From contig CAVAVU010000090.1 of NCBI GenBank assembly GCA_963592205.1, positions 1 through 20,826 of the forward strand: a DNA stretch of 20,826 nucleotides, given 5' to 3'. A program made the position numbers and the translations under genes. This document shows positions 1 to 7,509 of this stretch, piece after piece. Each line of letters begins with the position of its first letter. The stretch's first letter is position 1. Under the pieces are notes generated by a model. That model ran no database searches and was not told the DNA's origin. It worked only from the letters and a program-made list of their open reading frames with translations. Origin of the DNA: Claveliimonas sp963592205 (lineage in GTDB: Bacteria; Bacillota; Clostridia; Lachnospirales; Lachnospiraceae).

Positions 1-1
1 G

Positions 2-508
2 TTTAGTGTAAACTATTTAAAACCGTACAAATTGCAGATTGAAGCGGAAGCAGAGCAACAAATACATGATGGAAAAAAAGTGATCGTATTAAAGCAATTT
101 GAACAAAAAGATAAATTGCCAAATGAGGGAATCGTTAGTAGAGAATTTTTATTTGATTCATTAAATACGGATATTCGAAACTATTATGCGGCGCGTTATT
201 ATGGGGCGGAGGCGTTGTATTGTATTCCTGATAATATGTGTCAGATAGAATTTGAATTAGATACAGATTTCTCGACAGAGCAATATCAGGTCACAGATGA
301 AAACGGCAAGGTGGTAGCAGAACAAATCGAAGATGCAGAGCATCCTGCTTTGCCATTAGAGAATAGAATTGTTTTTCAGGTGCCGAAAGATGAATGCCTG
401 ACATTGCATTATCAACTGCCAAAGGAAGTTCGAAATCATATTACAAAAGTAGTATGTAGAGCAGATGGGGAAGAAAAGATTGTTGATATCAATGAACTGC
501 AGTGGTAA
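2..508 (+). CDS. C-terminal fragment of an unrecognised protein, probably a large membrane protein of the glycan cluster
   Basis: The frame is open from the first bases of the window, so the true start lies upstream and only about 168 C-terminal residues are seen. A TTG at position 32 is an internal codon with no ribosome binding site, not a start. The visible part is soluble and fairly acidic, with no membrane segment, and carries a motif NYYAARYYGAEAL around residues 60-72 of the fragment. The next gene (GtrA family) starts 15 bases after the stop, so the two are probably co-transcribed. In Clostridia, GtrA genes often follow large multi-spanning proteins of glycosyltransferase or DUF6056 type. 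That this is the extracytoplasmic tail of such a protein is inference from context. I do not recognise the fragment itself. Confidence 0.7.
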   Translation, partial: FSVNYLKPYKLQIEAEAEQQIHDGKKVIVLKQFEQKDKLPNEGIVSREFLFDSLNTDIRNYYAARYYGAEALYCIPDNMCQIEFELDTDFSTEQYQVTDENGKVVAEQIEDAEHPALPLENRIVFQVPKDECLTLHYQLPKEVRNHITKVVCRADGEEKIVDINELQW

Positions 509-523
509 AGTGGGAGAAAAATT

Positions 524-937
524 ATGAAAAAAATAGATAGTACTTTTATCAGATTTGCAATGGTGGGAGTTGCAAATACTATATTCGGTACTGCAATTAT
601 GTTCCTGTTCTATAATGTATTTCATCTGAGTTACTGGATATCTTCTGCGAGCAATTATATTTTTGGAAGTATTTTAAGTTATTTTCTGAATAAGAATTTC
701 ACGTTTCAGAATAAGGAACGCTCATGGCAGGTAGTAGTTCGATTTGTGATTAATATCAGTATATGTTATGCTATAGCATATGGTATTGCAAAACCGCTGG
801 TGCGTATGATTTTGTCCGGACAGTCTGTGAAGATTCAGGATAATGGTGCGATGCTGGTGGGAATGGTACTGTTTGTAGTGATTAATTATCTGGGACAGAG
901 ACTTTTTGTATTTAAGAAAGATACAGCAGGAGAGTAG
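524..937 (+). CDS. GtrA family membrane protein (putative polyprenyl-linked sugar flippase)
   Basis: This 137-residue protein consists almost entirely of membrane segments, at about residues 8-30, 36-57, 66-90 and 100-128. It has the GtrA family (PF04138) pattern: an N-terminal RFAMVGVANTIFGT helix, a Tyr/Asn/Phe-rich second helix ending SYFLNKNFTF, and a final NYLGQRLFVFK. GtrA proteins are thought to move undecaprenyl- or decaprenyl-phosphate-linked sugars across the cytoplasmic membrane for modification of surface polymers. The ATG is preceded by GGGAG at a suitable distance. The stop codon abuts the next glycosyltransferase start with one base between, so the genes are probably translationally coupled. 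Family assignment is firm, but the sugar is unknown. Confidence 0.9.
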   Translation: MKKIDSTFIRFAMVGVANTIFGTAIMFLFYNVFHLSYWISSASNYIFGSILSYFLNKNFTFQNKERSWQVVVRFVINISICYAIAYGIAKPLVRMILSGQSVKIQDNGAMLVGMVLFVVINYLGQRLFVFKKDTAGE

Positions 938-938
938 T

Positions 939-2765
939 ATGGATACGTATAAAATAGACTGGCTGAAAATTTTAAAAAGGTTATCACCGTATAATGTAAA
1001 AAAAGGTTTACTTTATATGAAACATTTCGGACCGAAGGAGTTCTGGATTCGGCTGACGGAGCGGTTTCAGGCAGACAATGTGGATTACGAGGAATGGTAC
1101 AAGAACCACAAGCCGACGATGGAAGAATTGCAGCAACAACGTGATATAAAATTTGAATACGAACCACGGATCAGTATTCTGGTGCCTGTATACAATACAC
1201 CGGAAGAATTTCTGAAGCAGATGATCCAGTCAGTGAGAAAACAGACATACAGTAATTGGGAACTGTGCATAGCCAATGCCAATCCTGCTAATGAAACGGT
1301 TGCAGAGATCTTACGCATCTCATCTGCGAAGGATGAGCGAATTAAGGTAAAGGATGTTCCGGAAAATGAAGGCATTGCACAGAATACGAATGCGGCACTG
1401 GAGGTTGCAACGGGGGATTATATTGGTCTGTTGGATCACGATGATTTGCTGACACCGGATGCACTGTATGAAGTAGTAAGGGCAATCAATGAGAATGACA
1501 GACCGCAGGTGCTGTATACAGATGAGGATAAGGTGACCATGGATTTGTCAGAGCATTTTCAGCCACATATGAAACCAGATTATAATAAAGACTTGCTTCG
1601 ATCGAATAATTATATTACCCATTTCTTTGTGGCAGACCGTATTCTGGTAGAAGAAGTTGGTGGCGAAGATGGTGAATATAATGGAGCACAGGATTATGAT
1701 CTGATCCTCAAGTGTACAGAGCGGGCAAAAGGAATTGCCCATATCCCGAGAATCTTATATCACTGGCGTGTGCATAAGGCATCGACAGCGGATAATCCGG
1801 CAAGTAAAATGTATGCATTTGATGCTGGAAAGAGAGCAATCGAGGATCATTTGAAGCGGTGTGGTGAACTTGGGGAGGTGAGTCATGAGAAGGATCTTGG
1901 CTTTTACCGGGTGAGATATCAAGTACAGGGCAATCCGTTGGTATCCATTATCATTCCAAATAAAGATCAGGTAGAATCACTGGAGAAGTGTTTGAAATCT
2001 ATCGAGAAATCTTCTTATAAGAATTACGAGATCATTATTGTAGAGAATAACAGTACAGAGGATGAAACCTTTGCATATTATAAGAAGATTGAGTCAGACA
2101 AGATTCGTGTTGTGTACTGGCCGGATGAATTTAATTATTCAGCGATCAATAATTTTGGCGTGAAGCATGCCAGAGGGGATTATCTGCTCTTGCTGAATAA
2201 TGACGTAGAAGTGATTACGACAGACTGGTTGGAAGAGTTGATAGCTAACTGTCAGAGAAAAGATGTTGGGATTGTTGGTGCAAGGCTATATTATCCTGAT
2301 GACACGATTCAGCACGCCGGTATCGTGATTGGTATCGGAGGTGTGGCGGGAGCTTTGTTTGTAGGAATGCCAAGGATGTTTACCGGATATCTCCATAAAG
2401 CGGCAATCCAGCAGGATCTGAGTGCAGTAACGGCGGCATGTATGATGGTGAAACGTTCTGTGTATGAAGAGCTTGGCGGTCTGGAAGAAGAGCTGAAGGT
2501 TGCGTTTAATGATGTGGACTTCTGTTTGCGGGCAAGAGAAAAAGGATATCTTGTAGTATATGATCCAAATGTGGAATTATATCACTTTGAATCCAAATCC
2601 AGAGGAACAGAAGATTCCAAAGAAAAGGTACGCAGATTCCAGAATGAGATCGAATATATGCGGAGTCATTGGCTGGAACTGTTGAAGAAGGGTGACCCGA
2701 TGTATAATCCGAATCTGACATTGACCAAGTGGGATTACAGCCTTCGCAATAATCAAAAAGAATAA
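939..2765 (+). CDS. Two-domain family 2 glycosyltransferase
   Basis: This 608-residue protein carries two GT-A (GT2) catalytic domains in tandem. The first spans about residues 65-300, with PRISILVPVYNTP at its start, the acidic motif DHDD near 166-169 (nucleotide and metal binding) and YTDEDKV. The second spans about 305-560, with PLVSIIIPNKDQ, the motif LNNDVE near 418-423 and a late FNDVDFCLRAREKGY motif typical of rhamnosyltransferase-like enzymes. An N-terminal extension of about 60 residues precedes them. Such bifunctional enzymes usually add one or two residues to an undecaprenyl-linked repeat unit on the cytoplasmic face. ATG at 939 is chosen because GGAGAG lies 6-11 bases upstream and it follows the GtrA stop directly. 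An in-frame start at 906 would overlap GtrA. Donor and acceptor sugars cannot be told. Confidence 0.93.
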   Translation: MDTYKIDWLKILKRLSPYNVKKGLLYMKHFGPKEFWIRLTERFQADNVDYEEWYKNHKPTMEELQQQRDIKFEYEPRISILVPVYNTPEEFLKQMIQSVRKQTYSNWELCIANANPANETVAEILRISSAKDERIKVKDVPENEGIAQNTNAALEVATGDYIGLLDHDDLLTPDALYEVVRAINENDRPQVLYTDEDKVTMDLSEHFQPHMKPDYNKDLLRSNNYITHFFVADRILVEEVGGEDGEYNGAQDYDLILKCTERAKGIAHIPRILYHWRVHKASTADNPASKMYAFDAGKRAIEDHLKRCGELGEVSHEKDLGFYRVRYQVQGNPLVSIIIPNKDQVESLEKCLKSIEKSSYKNYEIIIVENNSTEDETFAYYKKIESDKIRVVYWPDEFNYSAINNFGVKHARGDYLLLLNNDVEVITTDWLEELIANCQRKDVGIVGARLYYPDDTIQHAGIVIGIGGVAGALFVGMPRMFTGYLHKAAIQQDLSAVTAACMMVKRSVYEELGGLEEELKVAFNDVDFCLRAREKGYLVVYDPNVELYHFESKSRGTEDSKEKVRRFQNEIEYMRSHWLELLKKGDPMYNPNLTLTKWDYSLRNNQKE

Positions 2766-2778
2766 TGAAAATAATAAA

Positions 2779-2826
2779 AGCCACAGTGTTTTTCTTAAGT
2801 ATTGTTGAAGAAAAGCGCTGTGGCTT
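2779..2826 (+). terminator. Long imperfect hairpin between glycan genes
   Basis: Arms AAGCCACAG (2779-2787) and CTGTGGCTT (2818-2826) pair perfectly. An inner pairing TTTTTCTT/AAGAAAA extends the stem. The tract after it (GCTCTTTATG) is only moderately T-rich, so on the plus strand it may be a leaky terminator or a processing or stability element. The A-rich stretch before it would give a U-tract on the minus strand. It follows the stop of the two-domain glycosyltransferase by 13 bases and precedes a candidate promoter. Confidence 0.6.
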
Positions 2827-2853
2827 GCTCTTTATGTGAAAATATAGTATGAT
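2825..2853 (+). promoter_or_regulatory. Candidate sigma-A promoter for the priming transferase
   Basis: A TTGCTC box (2825-2830) and a TATGAT box (2848-2853) are separated by 17 bases, just after the hairpin and 15 bases before the next start codon. The -10 matches consensus at five of six positions, the -35 at three. It would re-initiate transcription after the hairpin. Confidence 0.45.
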
Positions 2854-2868
2854 GGGGAATGAGAAATA

Positions 2869-4290
2869 ATGGAAGTTGGTGAACCCTTGATTAAGAATAA
2901 TCAGCAATTATTAAATAGAATTCATGTGGTGCTGGATGCGGTTGTTATGGTGATAGCGTATATGCTTGCCTGGCTTTTTAGATTCCGCTCCGGCTTTTTT
3001 GCGTTAGATGCGTGGTACCTGTCATTGCAGGCATATATGCGTGCACTTATTTTTGTGGTGCCGGGTTATCTGATCTTATATTATGTGTTTCAGCTGTATA
3101 CACCGAAGCGGGTACAAGGAAGAAGACTGGAAGCCTGGCATGTGGTACAGGCTAATGTAACAGGTATTGCATGTTTCATTATGATCTTGTATCTGCGTCA
3201 TCAGACAGATTATTCCAGAAAGATGCTGTTTGTATTCTTGTGTATCAATATTTTTCTGGATGTGCTGATGCGTAATGCTATCCGGATATTCTTGCGAAAG
3301 ATCCGTAGGAATGGTCTGAACCAAAAGCAGATTCTATTGATCGGATACAGCCGCGCGGCGGAAGAGTATATTGACCGTATTATACAGAATCCGGAATGGG
3401 GATATACGGTTCGCGGCATTCTGGCCGATAATATGCCGAGAGGCACGGAATATCGTGGCTTCAAGGTGATTGGTCGGGTGGATAATCTGGAAATTATTTT
3501 GCCTGAGAATCGCCTGGATGAGATTGTAATCACACTTGGACTGGCAGAGTATCACAAGCTGGAACGGATTGTAGGGATGTGTGAGAAGTCCGGTGTGCAT
3601 ACGAAGTTCATTCCTGATTATAATAATGTCATACCGACAAAGCCTTATACGGAGGATATCCAGGGACTCCCGGTAATCAATATCCGCCGTGTGCCGCTTC
3701 ATGATCCGTTGAATCGATTTGTAAAGAGAGGCGTAGATATCTTTGGAGCCACAGTGGCACTGATCCTATTCTCGCCGGTGATGCTTGGAACTATGATTGC
3801 GATTAAGGTGAGCTCGCCGGGACCGTTGATCTTTAAGCAGGAGAGAGTTGGACTTAAGAATAAACCATTTATGATGTACAAGTTCCGTTCGATGGTAGTG
3901 CAGACGGAGGAAGAAGAGAAAAAGGGCTGGACAACCAAGAATGATCCGCGAGTGACGAAGGTTGGTAAATTTATCCGTAAGACAAGTATTGATGAGTTGC
4001 CACAGTTGTTTAATGTGTTCAAGGGAGATATGAGCCTGATCGGGCCGCGACCGGAGCGTACACAGTTTGTGGAGCAATTTAAAGAAGAGATACCGAGATA
4101 TATGGTAAAACATCAGGTGCGTCCGGGACTGACCGGATGGGCACAGGTGAATGGATACAGGGGAGATACATCTATTCGCAAGAGAATCGACTGTGATCTG
4201 TATTATGTGGAGAACTGGACTTTGGGACTGGACTTTAAGATACTGATCATGACATTTTTTAAGGGATTTGTAAATAAGAACGCATATTGA
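2869..4290 (+). CDS. Undecaprenyl-phosphate sugar-phosphate transferase (initiating exopolysaccharide glycosylphosphotransferase)
   Basis: This 473-residue enzyme has the standard layout of exopolysaccharide polyprenyl glycosylphosphotransferases. There are about four N-terminal membrane segments (residues 15-135), a cytoplasmic Rossmann-like CoA-binding region (about 145-265), then a fifth helix and the Bac_transf catalytic domain (PF02397, about 282-473). Hallmarks in the catalytic part are KRGVDIFGA, KQERVG, MYKFRSM, DELPQLFNV, GDMSLIGPRPER and RPGLTGWAQVNG. These enzymes move a sugar-1-phosphate, often glucose or galactose, onto undecaprenyl phosphate and so start repeat-unit synthesis at the inner face of the membrane. 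Length fits the family. A GGGG stretch 11 bases upstream is a weak ribosome binding site. Substrate is not determinable. Confidence 0.93.
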   Translation: MEVGEPLIKNNQQLLNRIHVVLDAVVMVIAYMLAWLFRFRSGFFALDAWYLSLQAYMRALIFVVPGYLILYYVFQLYTPKRVQGRRLEAWHVVQANVTGIACFIMILYLRHQTDYSRKMLFVFLCINIFLDVLMRNAIRIFLRKIRRNGLNQKQILLIGYSRAAEEYIDRIIQNPEWGYTVRGILADNMPRGTEYRGFKVIGRVDNLEIILPENRLDEIVITLGLAEYHKLERIVGMCEKSGVHTKFIPDYNNVIPTKPYTEDIQGLPVINIRRVPLHDPLNRFVKRGVDIFGATVALILFSPVMLGTMIAIKVSSPGPLIFKQERVGLKNKPFMMYKFRSMVVQTEEEEKKGWTTKNDPRVTKVGKFIRKTSIDELPQLFNVFKGDMSLIGPRPERTQFVEQFKEEIPRYMVKHQVRPGLTGWAQVNGYRGDTSIRKRIDCDLYYVENWTLGLDFKILIMTFFKGFVNKNAY

Positions 4291-4308
4291 TGTAGGGGAG
4301 ACTGACAT

Positions 4309-5418
4309 ATGGGACAGAGAGACGACCGGAGACTGGCAAGGAAGAAGCAGGAGATGCGCAGACAAAAGAGAAGAAAGAAGCGTAGAAGACGGATCGTGTT
4401 TCTGTTGGTAGAGATATTGATCTTATGCATTCTTGGTGTGATTGCCTATGGAATGTTTAAATTAGATAAGCTGAATGTGAATCCATTAAAGAATTTGACA
4501 AATAATGGAATCAGCCAGGACGGCTATATGAATGTGGCAATATTCGGTGATGACAGGAGACCGGAGGATACAGGTAATGCGCGAAGTGACTGTATCATCA
4601 TAGCAAGCATTAATAATGACACCAAAGAGGTGAAACTGGTATCCGTATACCGTGACACGCTTTTAAATACGGAGAATGACACTTATGATAAAGCAAATTC
4701 TGCATATGCTGTTGGTGGAGCAGAAACAGCTGTCAATATGCTGAACCGCAATTTAGATCTGGACATTCAGGACTATGTCAGTGTGAATTTCCTGGCGGTG
4801 GCAGATGTGGTAGATCTGTTAGGTGGTATTGATCTGGAACTTACAGATGAAGAAGTCGTGCATATGAACAATTATTGTGTAGAAACCTCTGAGATTACGG
4901 GGAAAGATTATGAGAAGATTGAACCGGAAGTGGCAGGTACCTATCATTTGAATGGTGTGCAGGCAGTGTCTTACAGCCGTATCCGATATACGGCGGGTGG
5001 AGATTTTCAGCGTACATCCAGACAGCGTCTTGTGATCGAGAAGATTGCTGAAAAAGCAAAAAAGGCAGACTTAAGTACGATCAATAAGATTATCGATGCA
5101 GTATTTCCTGAGATTACGACCAGTTTTACATCGGGAGAAATTGTGAAAATGAGTGCCGGACTTCTGCAGTATTCAATCGGTGATAATGAAGGATTCCCAA
5201 TGGACAATGCGACACCGGATTCTATACCGGGATATCAGGGGTCATATGTTGTGCCGAAAGGACTGGAAGAAAATGTAATTAAGCTTCATAAGTTTTTATT
5301 TCCGGATGAGGACTATACACCGACAGATACATTGAAAGGAATCAGTGATCATATTAAAGATGTTACAGATATTTATCCGGATGATGTGTCAGAAGACACT
5401 GAAACTGGTGGAGAATAA
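4309..5418 (+). CDS. LytR-CpsA-Psr (LCP) family cell-wall glycopolymer ligase, paralogue 1
   Basis: The 369-residue protein has a very basic N-terminus (Arg/Lys to about residue 28), one membrane segment (about 29-48), and an extracellular LCP domain (about 75-255). LCP motifs are visible: NVAIFGDD, RSDCIIIASI near residue 91, SVYRDTLL, and YSRIRYT followed by FQRTSRQR, whose arginines bind the lipid pyrophosphate. LCP enzymes transfer lipid-linked wall teichoic acid or capsule onto peptidoglycan. The start has AGGGGAG 8-14 bases upstream, and the gene follows the priming transferase by 18 bases. Its LCP domain is closely similar to the protein encoded at 7510-8817. The C-terminal 60 residues are acidic and have no recognised fold. 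Confidence 0.93.
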   Translation: MGQRDDRRLARKKQEMRRQKRRKKRRRRIVFLLVEILILCILGVIAYGMFKLDKLNVNPLKNLTNNGISQDGYMNVAIFGDDRRPEDTGNARSDCIIIASINNDTKEVKLVSVYRDTLLNTENDTYDKANSAYAVGGAETAVNMLNRNLDLDIQDYVSVNFLAVADVVDLLGGIDLELTDEEVVHMNNYCVETSEITGKDYEKIEPEVAGTYHLNGVQAVSYSRIRYTAGGDFQRTSRQRLVIEKIAEKAKKADLSTINKIIDAVFPEITTSFTSGEIVKMSAGLLQYSIGDNEGFPMDNATPDSIPGYQGSYVVPKGLEENVIKLHKFLFPDEDYTPTDTLKGISDHIKDVTDIYPDDVSEDTETGGE

Positions 5419-5428
5419 GGAGTAGAAG

Positions 5429-6400
5429 ATGTGTAAAGTGACGGTAGTAATACCGAATTATAATGGTGAAAAATATCTGGTGCCTTGCCTTGCGTCTTTA
5501 TATGAAGAGACCAGGACAGAGATGAAAGTAATTGTAGTGGATAATGGATCAAAGGATGACAGCGTGGATAGAGCCCAAATGCTGTATCCGCAGACCAGAG
5601 TTATTCGTCTGGATCGTAATTATGGTTTTTGCCGTGCCGTGAATGAAGGTATTACAGCTTCAGATACAGAATATGTATTATTATTGAATAATGATACTCT
5701 GGTGCGGAAAGGATTCGTGGAGGCACTGATTCAGCGAATTGAACGGAGCGATAAGATCTTTTCCGTGGAAGCAAAGATGCTTCAATATCAGGATGAATCT
5801 AAGATTGACAGCGCGGGAACGTATTATAACGCATTGGGATGGGCGTTTGCCAGAGGGAAGGATCAGTCAGCCGGGAAATATAACCGCTGTGTCAGGACAT
5901 TCGCAGCATGTGGCGGTGCGGCAATCTATCGGCGAAGCGTATTAGATGAAATCGGATTGTTTGATGAACGTCATTTTGCGTATCTGGAGGACATTGATAT
6001 CGGATATCGTGCAAGATTATACGGATATGTGAATGTATATGAACCGAGGGCAGAGGTTGTTCATGTGGGAAGCGCATCCAGTGGTTCCAGATATAATGAG
6101 TTCAAAGTGAAGTATTCATCGAAGAATAACATCTATCTGATCTATAAAAATATGCCGACATGGCAGATTATGTTAAATCTGCCGTTCCTGGCAGCAGGAT
6201 TCGGAACTAAGGCAGCTTTTTTTATAAAGAAAGGATTAGGAGCTACATATCTGAAAGGTCTGGCAGATGGAGTTCGGATGTGTGAGAAGAAATATAAAGT
6301 ACATACAGAAAATGCAGACTGGAGACAGTGCCTTAGGATTCAGTGGGAGTTGTGGGAGAATGTAATCCGGAGATTTTCTGATATGGGCGAAGAGGGATAG
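5429..6400 (+). CDS. Family 2 glycosyltransferase (rhamnosyltransferase-like)
   Basis: This is a 323-residue single GT-A domain enzyme. It opens with VTVVIPNYNGEKYL, then IVVDNGSKDDS, RNYGFCRAVNEG and the LLLNNDTLV acidic motif, which binds the metal and nucleotide sugar. The later segment ACGGAAIYRR and the EDIDIGYRARLYGY motif are typical of WcaA/RfbF-like rhamnosyltransferases. The C-terminus (about 225-323) is basic with hydrophobic stretches and may lie along the membrane. The start has AAGGAG a few bases upstream, ten bases after the LCP stop, so the gene is in the same operon. The sugar it adds is unknown. Confidence 0.9.
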   Translation: MCKVTVVIPNYNGEKYLVPCLASLYEETRTEMKVIVVDNGSKDDSVDRAQMLYPQTRVIRLDRNYGFCRAVNEGITASDTEYVLLLNNDTLVRKGFVEALIQRIERSDKIFSVEAKMLQYQDESKIDSAGTYYNALGWAFARGKDQSAGKYNRCVRTFAACGGAAIYRRSVLDEIGLFDERHFAYLEDIDIGYRARLYGYVNVYEPRAEVVHVGSASSGSRYNEFKVKYSSKNNIYLIYKNMPTWQIMLNLPFLAAGFGTKAAFFIKKGLGATYLKGLADGVRMCEKKYKVHTENADWRQCLRIQWELWENVIRRFSDMGEEG

Positions 6401-6406
6401 AATAAT

Positions 6407-7408
6407 ATGAAGAGACTACTGTTAATTGCACCGGTATTTTTTGGATATTATAAAGAGATGATACGGGAGGCAGAGAATCTTGGATATCATGTGGATTATC
6501 TGTGCGATGCGCCAAGTAATTCCAATATATCCAAAGCACTTGGCAGGATTAATAAAAAGCTGATCAACGGATCGGCAAAACGATATTATAAAGAGAAAGC
6601 ACTGCCTCTGGTTGAAAAAGAGCAATATGACAAGGTGCTTTTAGTGGCTGGCATGACCTGTGCGTTTTCAGCAGATATGTTCTGTCAGATGCGAGAAATG
6701 CAGAAGCGGGCAGAATTTATCCTATATCAGTGGGATTCGGAGGTGAATCTCCCATATTGTAAGAGTATACATCCGTATTTTGACCGGATTTATACATTTG
6801 AAAAGGCAGATAGTGAGCGGAATAAGATATATCGTTTTATGCCGACATTTTATACAAGGATATATGAAGAAATCGGGAAAAAAGAGCGGCCGGTGCCAAG
6901 ATATGATTGTTTTTATGTGGGGACAGCTCATCCGAAAAAATATCTGGAAATCAACCGAATGGCAGAAGATTTAAAATCAGAACTTCCGAGACAGTTTATA
7001 TATCATTACATTCCTTCGGTTTTAAAATATGTATATCACAAGGTGACAGCGAAGGAATATCGGCATGCGAGATATCGTGATTTTCAGAAAGTGAAACTGT
7101 CTGGTGAGGACATTATGAAGGGAATGGAAATGTCTACCTGTATTCTGGATGCACCCCAGGGTGGTCAGACAGGTCTTACACTTCGGTGTTTTGAATGTAT
7201 GGGAGCGAAACGGAAACTGATCACGACGAATGCTGATATTGTGAATTATGATTTTTACAGAAAAAGTAACATTCTGGTATATCCGGGAACAAAAGAAGAG
7301 AGAAGAGTCTTTTTTGAGAATCCATACGAGGAACTTCCAGAAGAATTATATAGGAAATATAGTATGAGCAGCTGGATAAAGCATCTGCTTACAGGTGTAG
7401 AATCTTAA
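6407..7408 (+). CDS. Putative GT-B-fold glycosyltransferase of the polysaccharide cluster
   Basis: This 333-residue soluble protein begins six bases after the preceding glycosyltransferase. The first strand and helix KRLLLIAPVFFGYYKE and a later region DAPQGGQTGLTLRCFECMG followed by KLITTNADI resemble the donor-binding C-terminal half of GT-B or CgeB-like enzymes, where a Gly-rich segment precedes a conserved Glu and a change-of-ownership loop. The middle contains LYQWDSEVNLPY and a CFYVGTAHPKKYLEI strand-loop. I infer a glycosyltransferase from these patterns and the setting. I do not recognise a named family with certainty. It is the last gene before a promoter-bearing gap and so probably ends the main transferase operon. 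No terminator hairpin is obvious after it. Confidence 0.7.
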   Translation: MKRLLLIAPVFFGYYKEMIREAENLGYHVDYLCDAPSNSNISKALGRINKKLINGSAKRYYKEKALPLVEKEQYDKVLLVAGMTCAFSADMFCQMREMQKRAEFILYQWDSEVNLPYCKSIHPYFDRIYTFEKADSERNKIYRFMPTFYTRIYEEIGKKERPVPRYDCFYVGTAHPKKYLEINRMAEDLKSELPRQFIYHYIPSVLKYVYHKVTAKEYRHARYRDFQKVKLSGEDIMKGMEMSTCILDAPQGGQTGLTLRCFECMGAKRKLITTNADIVNYDFYRKSNILVYPGTKEERRVFFENPYEELPEELYRKYSMSSWIKHLLTGVES

Positions 7409-7425
7409 AAACTACCGGAAAATCA

Positions 7426-7454
7426 TTGAAATTTTATGGTAAATGGGTTAATAT
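7426..7454 (+). promoter_or_regulatory. Candidate sigma-A promoter for the second LCP gene
   Basis: TTGAAA (7426-7431) and TAATAT (7449-7454) are spaced by 17 bases. The start of transcription would fall near 7461, directly before a palindromic site. Confidence 0.5.
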
Positions 7455-7464
7455 GTAAGGCGAG

Positions 7465-7492
7465 TTGTTACGTTTGTTAACAAATTGTTACG
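7465..7492. promoter_or_regulatory. Candidate operator: palindrome flanked by direct repeats
   Basis: A perfect 12-bp palindrome TTTGTTAACAAA (7473-7484) is flanked on both sides by the identical octamer TTGTTACG (7465-7472 and 7485-7492), spaced two helical turns apart. A further GTTACG occurs at 7504-7509, just before the start codon. It sits between the predicted transcription start and the ribosome binding site of the LCP gene, a place where a bound repressor would block transcription. The protein that binds it is unknown. Confidence 0.5.
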
Positions 7493-7509
7493 AAAGAAAG
7501 GATGTTACG

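Noticed and set aside
906..938. Earlier start for the two-domain glycosyltransferase
   Set aside because: It would overlap the GtrA gene and lacks a ribosome binding site, whereas 939 has GGAGAG upstream.
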